This document shows, piece by piece, positions 1 to 6,747 of a DNA stretch of 10,536 nucleotides. Location: assembly GCA_937892835.1 (NCBI GenBank), contig CALBHM010000392.1:1-10536 (forward strand), in the 5' to 3' direction. Under the pieces are notes generated by a model. The model did no database searches and was not told where the DNA came from. It saw only the letters and a list, made by a program, of their open reading frames with translations. A program made the translations under genes and the position numbers. Position 1 is the first letter of the stretch. Each line of letters begins with the position of its first letter. Source of the stretch: an uncultured Ruminococcus sp. GTDB taxonomy: Bacteria; Bacillota; Clostridia; Oscillospirales; Acutalibacteraceae.

Positions 1-2004
1 TTGACCTCTGCCGGCTCTGCCGACAACCTGCGTGAGCAAATCAAAGGTTCGCTCCTGACTTCTGAAATCGTCGTTGTTGAGCTGCTGATCGGCATTGATA
101 ACACCGACGAGCGTTACATTCTCAAAGTCAAGTCCCTTTGCGACCATCTGCGTGCCGAGCAGGATATCATATTTGCCGTCGGCAAAATCCTTCAGCTTGT
201 TCTCATGCGAATAGCGACCCATAGTGCTGTCGGCGTCCATTCTGAGAATTCTTGCCTCGGGGAACAAGGTTGCAAGCTCATCCTCAATCTTCTGCGTTCC
301 CGTTCCCGAATATCTGACGTCGTGCGAGCCGCACTCGGGACAAACATCGGTAAACGGCTCGGAATAGCCGCAGTAATGGCACATGAGCCTGCCGTTTGCA
401 TGGTGATAGGTCATTGAAATACTGCATGACGGACAGGTCAGAACATGGCCGCACGCCCTGCATTCCGCAAAGGTGTTATAGCCTCTGCGATTGATAAGTA
501 AAATTGACTGCCTGCCGTTTTCAAGGTTATATTGCAGTCTTGATCTCAGCTCCTCACTGAAATTTGAGGATTGCGACAATGCTTCAGTCAGCATATCGAC
601 AATCCGCACCTCGGGAAGAACCGAGCTTGAATAGCGTTTTGTAAGTCTGTTTATTGTATACTGCCCCGCCTGTGCCTTTGCGTATGTTTCAATGCTCGGC
701 GTTGCGCTGGAGAATACAAGAAGTGCCTTATGATAAGCGCAGCGAAAGCGTGCAACGTCCTTTGCGCTGTATCTCGGCGTCTGTTCGGATTTGTATGTAT
801 GCTCCTGCTCCTCGTCAATGATTATCAATCCGAGGTTTTCAAGCGGAGCAAAGACGGCACTTCTTGTGCCGACAACTATCCTGACATTTTCATTTCTGAC
901 TCTTTTCCATTCGTCAAGCCGCTGCCCTGCCGAAAGTGCGCTGTGAAAGACAGCAACCTCCCTGCCGTAACGGCTCATAAACAAATTAAGCGTCTGCGGC
1001 GTAAGTGCAATTTCAGGCACCATGACGATAACGTTTTTACCCTTGTCGAGCATCTCGTCAATCAGTCTCAGATAAACCATTGTCTTGCCGCTGCCCGTAA
1101 CTCCGTAGAGAAGCGCAGCTCCGCCCTCGCCCGAGGCGTATTGCCCGAGCATATTTTCAAAGGCCTTTTGCTGCTCGTCATTGAGAACAATTTCATCTCT
1201 TTGCGGCGTAACGGTCTTATTTTCGTAAGGGTCACGGTAAATCTCGTTATCAAAAATCTCGACAAGGCCCTTTTTCTCGAGAGCCTGTACAACAGATGCT
1301 GTGAATCCCGTGAAATAGCAAAGCTCCTTAACAGAAACGGTTCCGATATCATTGAGAACATCGAGAACCTCAAGCTGTTTTTTAGTCAGTTTTTCCGTTG
1401 TTTCAAGGATTTCCCTGCCGCCCTCCGTCAATCTGACGGTTTTAACGGTCAGGTCGCCTGTTTTCCTCACAGAATCAAAATTTCTAATCAGCAGACCTTT
1501 TTTAACCATCCTTTCAAGAAGTGAAATTTCAGGTGCAAATCCAAGCTTTTTAAGAAGCTTTTCGCCCTCAACATATCCCTTCTGAGAGAGGAGAAAATTA
1601 TAAATCTGCTTTTCGTCCGCCGAACAGTCGTCTAAATCGACATCCGGAACAGCCGTGTACGTCGTAACGGTTCTGTGGCACATGCCGGACGGCAAAACGG
1701 CTTTTGCAGCCTCAAAATAGGTACAAAATGTCCTTTCCTTAAGCCATGCGACAAGCTTGAGCATCTCGTCATTAAGAACCGGAGCTTCATCAATAACCTG
1801 AGAAATTCGCTTTAACTTTTCTTCACCGTTATAATCCGTAACAGCGAGAACAACGCCCTGACGGCACTTGTTTCCCCTGCCGAAAGGCACAAGGACACGG
1901 CAGCCGGGAGAACATTCTTCGTCGCCGAGGAGGTAAGAAAAAGGCTTGTCAAAGGAAAACGCAGAGTTTTCCACGGCAACAGCCGCAACTTTTTCGACAG
2001 TCAT
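1..2004 (-). CDS. priA: Primosomal replication-restart helicase PriA (3' end cut by window edge)
   Basis: PriA is the 3'-to-5' DEAD-like helicase that recognises stalled or broken replication forks and reloads the replicative helicase. The frame stays open from ATG at 2004 to base 1, giving 668 residues without a stop. The residues seen are a Walker A GVTGSGKT (301-308), a Walker B/motif II DEEQEH (397-402), a SATPS motif III, and a zinc-binding block with four Cys pairs, from CRAC (515-518) to CPEC (555-558). The last residues in the window are the motif VI core GRAGRG. PriA proteins are usually about 730-830 residues, so roughly the last 100 or more residues lie outside the window; this is an edge effect, not a broken gene. 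The start is supported by GGAGG six bases upstream of the ATG. It follows rpoZ after 35 nt. In Bacillus coaBC normally lies between these two genes; it is absent here. Identification is secure. Confidence 0.97.
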   Translation of the reverse strand, partial: MTVEKVAAVAVENSAFSFDKPFSYLLGDEECSPGCRVLVPFGRGNKCRQGVVLAVTDYNGEEKLKRISQVIDEAPVLNDEMLKLVAWLKERTFCTYFEAAKAVLPSGMCHRTVTTYTAVPDVDLDDCSADEKQIYNFLLSQKGYVEGEKLLKKLGFAPEISLLERMVKKGLLIRNFDSVRKTGDLTVKTVRLTEGGREILETTEKLTKKQLEVLDVLNDIGTVSVKELCYFTGFTASVVQALEKKGLVEIFDNEIYRDPYENKTVTPQRDEIVLNDEQQKAFENMLGQYASGEGGAALLYGVTGSGKTMVYLRLIDEMLDKGKNVIVMVPEIALTPQTLNLFMSRYGREVAVFHSALSAGQRLDEWKRVRNENVRIVVGTRSAVFAPLENLGLIIIDEEQEHTYKSEQTPRYSAKDVARFRCAYHKALLVFSSATPSIETYAKAQAGQYTINRLTKRYSSSVLPEVRIVDMLTEALSQSSNFSEELRSRLQYNLENGRQSILLINRRGYNTFAECRACGHVLTCPSCSISMTYHHANGRLMCHYCGYSEPFTDVCPECGSHDVRYSGTGTQKIEDELATLFPEARILRMDADSTMGRYSHENKLKDFADGKYDILLGTQMVAKGLDFENVTLVGVINADQQLNNDDFRSQERTFDLLTQVVGRAGRGQ

Positions 2005-2039
2005 TTTGTACCTCCGTAATCATTTAAGAATTAACGATA

Positions 2040-2273
2040 TTAAAGATCCTTGATCTCGTCCGGCTCAACGATTTCATACTTATTGTTGAGAATTTCATCA
2101 AGAGCGATGCTTACCGGCTTCTCAACAAGGATGATTCCGTCCTCTTCGGCTTCCTCGGAAATCTCTCTTGCACGCTTTGCAGTTGCTCTGACAAGTGAAT
2201 AGCGGCTGATGTGATTTGAAAGCACTGAGCTTAAATCCGGATTAAATTTGAATTTTTTGTTCTGATCAAACAT
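2040..2273 (-). CDS. rpoZ: RNA polymerase omega subunit
   Basis: Omega is the small accessory subunit that helps fold and assemble the beta' subunit of RNA polymerase. The 77-residue protein has the family core: the segment around residues 22-36 (SRYSLVRATAKRAR) and the KPVSIALDEI helix at 52-61. The chosen start is MFDQ at 2273. A longer reading from GTG at 2288 is possible, but that GTG overlaps the Shine-Dalgarno GAGG that sits nine bases before the ATG, so it is unlikely. The ATG lies inside the end of gmk (8-nt overlap), which suggests translational coupling. The neighbours yicC, remA, gmk and priA match the standard Bacillota cluster. Confidence 0.95.
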   Translation of the reverse strand: MFDQNKKFKFNPDLSSVLSNHISRYSLVRATAKRAREISEEAEEDGIILVEKPVSIALDEILNNKYEIVEPDEIKDL

Positions 2274-2880
2274 TTTTACATACCTCACTAAAAAATTTAT
2301 TACATCTGCTTACTCTGTGTGTTTCGGCAGTGATAATCGTTTTTATATCGTCAACGGCATCCTGAAGATCGTCGTTGATAACAACATAGTCATATTCATT
2401 GCGGCATCGTTCAATTTCCCTGATGGCAATTTTCAAGCGGCGGAGAACATCGTCCTCCTCCTCGCTGCCTCGATTACGAAGCCGAGTTTCAAGAATCTCC
2501 ATGCTCGGCGGCATAATAAATATGCTGACTGCATCGGGATACATTCTTTTGATATTTCCAGCACCCTGCACATCGATTTTTAATATAACAATATGTCCGT
2601 CTTCAAGCCATTTATCGACAGGTCCTTTCGGTGTGCCGTAGTAGTTAACACCGTAACGTGCATATTCGAGCAACTCACCGTTTTCAACAGCATCAAGAAA
2701 ATCCTCTTCGCTGACAAACATATAGTCTATTCCATCGATTTCGGATTCTCTCGGCTTTCTCGTTGTCATTGAAACCGATTTTGTAATATCGATATCCGAT
2801 TTAAAAAGTTCGGCAATGACCGTATCTTTTCCGGAGCCTGCCGGACCCGAAAGAATAACCAGCATTCCGTTATTCTTCAT
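2266..2880 (-). CDS. gmk: Guanylate kinase
   Basis: Guanylate kinase phosphorylates GMP to GDP with ATP in the cytoplasm and feeds GTP, dGTP and (p)ppGpp pools. The 204-residue protein has the P-loop GPAGSGKDT at 12-20, the GMP-binding TTRKPRESE region at 39-47, YYGTPK at 80-85, DVQGAG at 103-108 and the lid region RLRNRGSEEE at 133-142. Length is normal for the family. Several in-frame ATGs lie upstream because the end of remA is a GAGGA-type repeat. I chose the ATG at 2880 (MKNNGM), just before the conserved strand LVILSGP, with AGGAGG nine bases upstream. It overlaps remA by 11 nt and rpoZ by 8 nt, so all three are probably translated as a coupled unit. Confidence 0.96.
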   Translation of the reverse strand: MKNNGMLVILSGPAGSGKDTVIAELFKSDIDITKSVSMTTRKPRESEIDGIDYMFVSEEDFLDAVENGELLEYARYGVNYYGTPKGPVDKWLEDGHIVILKIDVQGAGNIKRMYPDAVSIFIMPPSMEILETRLRNRGSEEEDDVLRRLKIAIREIERCRNEYDYVVINDDLQDAVDDIKTIITAETHRVSRCNKFFSEVCKNV

Positions 2881-3139
2881 CGTCCTCATCCTCCTCATAG
2901 TCCTTGTCCTCATCAAGTCTGTTGGCAACCGTCTCAGCCTGAAGATAGGTCAGAATAACCTGATCGCAGTCGGTAATGATAACCGCTCTTGTTCTTCTGC
3001 CGTGGGTTGCATCGATAAGAGTACCCTTCTCCTTGCAGTCCTGAACTATTCGTTTGATCGGAGCCGATTCGGGACTGACGATTGCAATAATTCTGTCCGC
3101 ATTAACCATATTGCCGAAGCCGATATTGATAAGCTTCAT
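2870..3139 (-). CDS. remA: RemA family DNA-binding regulator (DUF370) with acidic tail
   Basis: RemA is a small DNA-binding protein. In Bacillus subtilis it activates matrix and osmoprotection genes; in Clostridia the family is widespread and its role is less clear. The 89-residue protein has the family core: INIGFGN (4-10), the IVSPESAPIKRI stretch, then LIDATHGRRTRAVIITD with the DNA-contacting arginines, and the closing AETVANRL. The end differs from Bacillus RemA: after residue 75 there is a run of almost only Asp and Glu with one Lys and one Tyr. The ATG at 3139 has GGGGTGAG six to seven bases upstream, overlapping the last codons of yicC (12-nt gap). It overlaps gmk by 11 nt. The family call is secure; the biological role here is inferred from the family only. 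Confidence 0.93.
   Translation of the reverse strand: MKLINIGFGNMVNADRIIAIVSPESAPIKRIVQDCKEKGTLIDATHGRRTRAVIITDCDQVILTYLQAETVANRLDEDKDYEEDEDDEE
2881..2896 (-). promoter_or_regulatory. gmk ribosome-binding region embedded in the remA acidic tail
   Basis: On the minus strand AGGAGG (2895-2890) lies nine bases before the gmk ATG at 2880, and a second GAGG (2887-2884) lies three bases before it. The same bases encode the Glu/Asp run at the end of RemA. This site decides the gmk start over the upstream in-frame ATGs. Confidence 0.75.
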
Positions 3140-3151
3140 ATTCTCACCCCG

Positions 3152-4030
3152 TTATTCGATATTCTGAACCTGCTCACGAATTTTTTCAACCTCAGACTTG
3201 ATTTCAAGAACACGTCTTGCAATCTCAACGTCGTTGGCCTTTGAACCGATTGTGTTTGCCTCACGGTTAATTTCCTGAACAAGAAAATCCATCTTTCTGC
3301 CGATAGCCTCGGTCGAATTGAAGAAATCCTTGAGCTGAGAAATATGACTTCTCAGACGCACGGTCTCCTCTGCGACGGCAATCTTGTCCGCATATATTGC
3401 CGCTTCGGTGAGGAGTCTCGCTTCCTCAACATGGATATCGCCGAGAAGCTCCTGCATTCTCGCAAGCAGCTTTTCGTTGTATTCCTTGACAGTCTCCGGT
3501 GAGCGTTCTTCAACAAATTCAACATAAGAAAGAATAAGGTCAGCTCTTGAAACAATGTCGTCACGGAGCTTTTCGCCCTCGATCTCACGCATATCGATGA
3601 ATTTCTCGACAGCCTTCTCGGCTACGGTTTTAACTGCGTTCCATATCTTGTCCTCGTCGGCCTCCGCCTTGCGGATAACAAGAACGTCGTTCATTCTTGC
3701 AAGAAGTCCCGCATTGAGATTATTCTCGACTCCATAGGTTTCGGAAAGCTCATTGAAAGCCTTCACATAGCCGTCGGCAAGGGACTTGTTGACCTCAACA
3801 ACAACAGTGTCGTCCTCAAGGTTGTCCACCTGAACGTAGCACTCGATCTTGCCTCTTGAAACCTTTGACTGAACAAAGGATTTCAGTTTCTCATCAAGAA
3901 ATCCGTAATTTCTCGGAACTCTTGACGAAAAATCAAAATATCTGTGATTTACGCTTTTAATTTCAACGGTGACGTTCATTCCGTCAACCATTTCCTGACA
4001 TCGGCCGTAGCCGGTCATGCTTTTAACCAT
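3152..4030 (-). CDS. yicC: YicC/YloC family endoribonuclease
   Basis: YicC-family proteins (YloC in Bacillus) are reported endoribonucleases of a distinct fold that act on RNA, including small RNAs in E. coli. The 292-residue protein begins with the family signature MVKSMTGYGR, has SVNHRYFDFSSRVPR at 26-40 in the N-terminal domain, and ends with the DUF1732 block containing EINREANTIGSKAND and the usual terminus EQVQNIE. The open frame extends further upstream (to 4153), but that part overlaps the preceding gene and precedes the conserved N-terminus, so the ATG at 4030 is right. Its ribosome site is weak (GGGAAG about ten bases upstream), so expression may depend on read-through from the gene 19 nt upstream. 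The order yicC-remA-gmk-rpoZ matches Bacillus. Confidence 0.95.
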   Translation of the reverse strand: MVKSMTGYGRCQEMVDGMNVTVEIKSVNHRYFDFSSRVPRNYGFLDEKLKSFVQSKVSRGKIECYVQVDNLEDDTVVVEVNKSLADGYVKAFNELSETYGVENNLNAGLLARMNDVLVIRKAEADEDKIWNAVKTVAEKAVEKFIDMREIEGEKLRDDIVSRADLILSYVEFVEERSPETVKEYNEKLLARMQELLGDIHVEEARLLTEAAIYADKIAVAEETVRLRSHISQLKDFFNSTEAIGRKMDFLVQEINREANTIGSKANDVEIARRVLEIKSEVEKIREQVQNIE

Positions 4031-4049
4031 ACTAAACCAACTTCCCGAA

Positions 4050-4418
4050 TTATTTTTTCTTGCAGCAGCTTCCTGCAAGCAGCTCGGGGATTTCCCCTTC
4101 AAGTATATTATCTTTATTCTCTTTAAATCCAAGCGTTTTCGCAACATCAACACCGCTTGCGGCCTTGTAATATGCGATATAAACTCCTCGATTTGCGCCG
4201 TAGTTCAGCGAGCTTCTGATAAAGCCCTCGATCGTTTCGTCGTCGCTCTCGGTCACAACATCAATGATATCCATTGTGTAGCCGTTGAGCCTGAAAGCGG
4301 AAAAACCGCACTCTGCACCGCCGTTTGCCATGTCAAATCCCAAATAGCCGTTTACGGTTTTATCATTGCGGAACGGCTCGGGGAGCTTATCGCTCGCAAC
4401 AGGTGAAAATTTAATCAT
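4050..4418 (-). CDS. Unrecognised 122-residue protein, possibly degenerate GNAT-like, with CC tail
   Basis: I do not recognise this protein with certainty. It is soluble, with no signal peptide or membrane segment. The apparent order is a strand near NGYLGFD (23-29), two strands across AECGFSAFRLNGYTMDIIDVV (36-55), a helix at about 60-76, a strand GVYIAYY (78-84), a short helix DVAKTLGF (91-98) and a final strand before EIPELL. This resembles the second half of a GNAT acetyltransferase, where a helix, a strand and an 'LGF' turn follow the CoA-binding loop. However, the usual Q/RxxGxG/A CoA motif is absent (ESDDETIEG stands there), so enzyme activity is doubtful. It ends in GSCCKKK, with adjacent cysteines at 118-119. 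The start is firm: GAGGTGA lies four bases before the ATG and overlaps the rluB stop, with a 9-nt gap. A real gene by position and ribosome site; function unknown. Confidence 0.8.
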   Translation of the reverse strand: MIKFSPVASDKLPEPFRNDKTVNGYLGFDMANGGAECGFSAFRLNGYTMDIIDVVTESDDETIEGFIRSSLNYGANRGVYIAYYKAASGVDVAKTLGFKENKDNILEGEIPELLAGSCCKKK

Positions 4419-4427
4419 ATTATCACC

Positions 4428-5171
4428 TCAGAATTTATTAACTTTCATGCCCGATGAAACCATGAGCTTGTGAACCTCGTCCTCTTTAAGCTCACGCCAC
4501 TTTCCTGGAGGAAGCATTCCGAGCTTCAAGGAACCCATTGAAGTTCTCTTGAGCCTTGCAACCTCAAGTCCGAGCGATTCGCACATCTTTCTGATCTGAC
4601 GGTTTCTGCCCTCGTAAAGAACGATCTCCATAACAACTCTGTTATCCTGCTTTTCGATAACATGAGCGTCGGCCGGAGCGGTAATTCTTCCGTCGATCTC
4701 CATGCCGGTGGTAAAGGCCGTAAGCATGTCCTCCGTCACGTCGGGACGAACCGTAACACGGTAGGTTTTTGGAATATGCTTTGACGGATGCGTCATGTGA
4801 TTTGCAAATTCGCCGTCGTTAGTCATAAGCAAAAGTCCTTCGGAATCCTTATCAAGTCTGCCGACGGGATAAACTCTTGCGCCGACGTCACGAACAAGCT
4901 CCGCAACGCACTTTCTGCCCATTTCATCATCCATGGTTGTAATATAACCTCTCGGCTTATGAAGCATGATATAGTAATGCTTCTTATTGCCGACAATTTT
5001 TCTGCCGCTGACGGTAACGGTGTCGTGCTTCGGACTTACCTTATCGCCGATTTGCGCAACCTTACCGTTCACCTTTACCTTGCCCTGAGCGATTAGCTCC
5101 TCCGCCTTACGACGTGAAGCGACAGCACACATGGAAAGGTATTTTTGAAGCCTGATTCTATCATCAGTCAT
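4428..5171 (-). CDS. rluB: 23S rRNA pseudouridine synthase, RsuA/RluB family
   Basis: This enzyme isomerises a specific uridine to pseudouridine in ribosomal RNA, most likely in the peptidyl-transferase region of 23S rRNA as for RluB. The 247-residue protein has an N-terminal S4 RNA-binding domain (about 5-60, with RLQKYLSMCAVASRRKAEEL) and then the synthase domain with the catalytic aspartate in GRLDKDSEGLL (Asp107). Further marks are PKTYRV (134-139) and EGRNRQIRKM (187-196). The ATG at 5171 overlaps the stop of the carboxypeptidase gene in an ATGA arrangement, with AAGGAGAG upstream, so the two are probably translationally coupled. In Bacillus rluB follows dacB, spmA and spmB; here it follows the carboxypeptidase directly. 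RluB versus another RsuA-family member is inferred from length and context. Confidence 0.9.
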   Translation of the reverse strand: MTDDRIRLQKYLSMCAVASRRKAEELIAQGKVKVNGKVAQIGDKVSPKHDTVTVSGRKIVGNKKHYYIMLHKPRGYITTMDDEMGRKCVAELVRDVGARVYPVGRLDKDSEGLLLMTNDGEFANHMTHPSKHIPKTYRVTVRPDVTEDMLTAFTTGMEIDGRITAPADAHVIEKQDNRVVMEIVLYEGRNRQIRKMCESLGLEVARLKRTSMGSLKLGMLPPGKWRELKEDEVHKLMVSSGMKVNKF

Positions 5172-6280
5172 TTTAAAAATCTCTCCTTAATTCTTTGAAA
5201 GAAGCTTTTTTCTTCCTGCTTTTGTTCCAAGACGTCAATATTCTCCGCCGCACATATATCCGTTGAACCGATATATTTTCCGCCAAGGTACAATTTCACC
5301 TCGCCAAGCCTATCCCCTTTTTTAATAGGAGCGTATGCGAATTTGTCAATAACGACCTTTTGGACTAAATTCCTTTGTTCCAAACTGTCATATTCAAATT
5401 GCTCGCAGCAAAGCTTTAAGTTTTCAACATTTCCACCGACAACGGGTAGCGTTTCCGGAATTGACGGTTTAAAGACGTGCCTTTTAAGCCTCGAAAAGCC
5501 GTAATCAAGCATAAGCTTGTGGTCGTTCCAATCGTTCGGCGCATTGAGCGTCACGGCAACCAAGCCTGTTCCGTCTTTTTCGGCATAGGAAACAAGACAG
5601 CGGCCGCTCTTTTTCGTGAAGCCTGTCTTGATTCCGAACGCATATTTATAGCTCTCCAAAAGTCGGTTATGATTGTACAATGTACGCTTGTAAGGTGGGT
5701 TTCCGTAGCTTAAAGTCGCTTTTTTCGACGAGCAAACAGACCTGAAAACCGGGTCATTGACCGCATACCTGCCTAAAAGGGCCATATCGTAGGCGGTCGA
5801 ATAATGGTTTTCATCGTCAAGACCAGACGGTGTGACAAAGCTCGTATTCTCCATGCCAATTTCTTTGGCTTTAATGTTCATTTTCTTTACGAAGTTTTCA
5901 ACATTTCCACCGAGATAATATGCCGTAACGTTTGCAGCGTCGTTTCCCGACGGCAAAAGCATACCGTAAATCAGCTCGTACAAGGACACACTGTCACCCG
6001 GAAGAAGGCCCATTGAGGTTCCTTCAACCTGAATCATCTCTTTTGAAACGGTAATTTCGTCATGTAATTTGCCCGACTGAGCTGCGAGAAGTGAGGTCAT
6101 GATCTTCGTTGTACTCGCCATCGAATGATGTTTATAGGCGTTTTTCTGAAATATAACCTCGCCTGTCTGCTGAGAAATCAGCACGGCACATTCTGCGGAT
6201 ACATCGGAACTCTCGAGCGCAGAAGCACTAACCGTCATTATACAAAAAACAGTCAAAAAAAGTATTATTTTTTTTAACAC
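5168..6280 (-). CDS. Secreted D-alanyl-D-alanine carboxypeptidase (S11, DacB/DacF type)
   Basis: A low-molecular-weight penicillin-binding protein that trims the terminal D-Ala from peptidoglycan stem peptides outside the membrane. Residues 1 to about 23 form a signal peptide (LKK, then a hydrophobic run, then SASA-LE). The active-site motifs are all present: STTK at 56-59 with the nucleophile Ser56, SGN at 111-113 and KTG at 218-220. A C-terminal PBP5-like beta domain (about 275-345, with APIKKGDRLGEV) is followed by the amphipathic tail FFQRIKERFLK, a plausible membrane anchor. I chose GTG at 6280 because AGGTG lies six bases upstream; ATG at 6286 directly abuts that sequence, leaving no spacing, and a TTG at 6325 would put extra residues before the signal peptide. 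The ribosome site is inside a hairpin. ATGA overlap with rluB follows. In Bacillus the equivalent position is held by sporulation dacB. Confidence 0.92.
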   Translation of the reverse strand: MLKKIILFLTVFCIMTVSASALESSDVSAECAVLISQQTGEVIFQKNAYKHHSMASTTKIMTSLLAAQSGKLHDEITVSKEMIQVEGTSMGLLPGDSVSLYELIYGMLLPSGNDAANVTAYYLGGNVENFVKKMNIKAKEIGMENTSFVTPSGLDDENHYSTAYDMALLGRYAVNDPVFRSVCSSKKATLSYGNPPYKRTLYNHNRLLESYKYAFGIKTGFTKKSGRCLVSYAEKDGTGLVAVTLNAPNDWNDHKLMLDYGFSRLKRHVFKPSIPETLPVVGGNVENLKLCCEQFEYDSLEQRNLVQKVVIDKFAYAPIKKGDRLGEVKLYLGGKYIGSTDICAAENIDVLEQKQEEKSFFQRIKERFLK

Positions 6281-6287
6281 ACCCATC

Positions 6288-6317
6288 ACCTGCCATATAA
6301 AAGCTATATGCGCAGGT
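6288..6317 (-). promoter_or_regulatory. Hairpin enclosing the carboxypeptidase ribosome-binding site
   Basis: Read on the minus strand, ACCTGC (6317-6312), one unpaired G (6311) and CATATA (6310-6305) pair with TATATG (6299-6294) and GCAGGT (6293-6288) across a five-base loop GCTTT. That gives 12 base pairs with one bulge. The downstream arm contains AGGT of the Shine-Dalgarno sequence for the carboxypeptidase start at 6280, and its partner ACCT is a built-in anti-Shine-Dalgarno. No T-run follows, so it is not a standard terminator. It could control translation, mark an RNA cleavage site between ytfJ and the carboxypeptidase gene, or be a protein operator. The structure is seen; the function is inferred. 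Confidence 0.6.
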
Positions 6318-6328
6318 CGGGTCAAATA

Positions 6329-6745
6329 TTAGTCCTCAACAAAAACAGACTCGTCCTTGTCGTCCTTCTTGTCGCCGTTGAACTTATTGACAATATCGCC
6401 GACCTTATTAACAACGTCGGGAACCATGCCGATAATTCTCTCTGCCGAGCTCTCCGAGCCCTCGCAGATATACTTAACGCTGACTTCGCCCTTATTGATA
6501 ACAAGGAAAGCAACGGGAGAAATTGTTACTCCTGCTCCGCCGCCGCCGCCGAAAAGCTCCTTAGTGCTCTTTGACGGAAAATCCGAACCGCCCGAAGCGA
6601 AGCCGTAGGTAACCTTTGAAATCGGAATAACCTTGATTCCGTCGCCTGCGTCGATAGGATCACCGATAATTGTCTGGCAATCAACCATATCCTTGATCTT
6701 ATCAATGGCTGTTGCAAGAATTCCTGATGCTGACTGATCTTTCAT
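6329..6745 (-). CDS. ytfJ: YtfJ (GerW) family sporulation-associated protein
   Basis: In Bacillus the YtfJ/GerW protein is a forespore protein needed for normal germination; the family also occurs in poorly sporulating Clostridia. The 138-residue protein has the expected parts: a helical start, CQTIIGDPI (23-31), KVIPISKVTYGFASGG (38-53), the glycine block FGGGGGAGV (65-73), then SPVAFLVINKGEVSV (76-90). It ends in a charged tail rich in Lys and Asp. There is no signal peptide. The ATG at 6745 follows the stop of the DUF2953 gene by only 2 nt, with AAGGCGGA upstream overlapping that gene's last codons. Pairing with a DUF2953 gene repeats the ytfI-ytfJ pair of Bacillus. Confidence 0.92.
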   Translation of the reverse strand: MKDQSASGILATAIDKIKDMVDCQTIIGDPIDAGDGIKVIPISKVTYGFASGGSDFPSKSTKELFGGGGGAGVTISPVAFLVINKGEVSVKYICEGSESSAERIIGMVPDVVNKVGDIVNKFNGDKKDDKDESVFVED

Positions 6746-6747
6746 GT

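Noticed and set aside
1..417. 138-residue open frame on the plus strand at the left edge
   Set aside because: Antisense to the PriA zinc-binding and motif VI region, which is intact on the minus strand.
730..1524. 264-residue open frame on the plus strand
   Set aside because: It lies wholly antisense to the priA helicase core, has no recognisable domain, and the minus frame carries all PriA motifs.
2005..2039. Possible promoter or terminator between rpoZ and priA
   Set aside because: The gap is A/T-rich with only a very short TTAA symmetry, no G/C stem with T-run and no clear -35/-10 pair.
4031..4153. Upstream extension of yicC by 41 residues
   Set aside because: It would overlap the preceding gene and adds residues before the conserved MVKSMTGYGR start.
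6237..6242. TATAAT on the minus strand inside the carboxypeptidase signal-peptide codons, with TTGACT nearby
   Set aside because: The TTGACT is only 8 bases upstream, not about 17, and nothing like a -35 element stands at the right distance; A/T-rich codons explain it.
6538..6552. GCC/GGC triplet repeat on the plus strand
   Set aside because: It is the glycine run of YtfJ, conserved in the family, not a separate repeat element.
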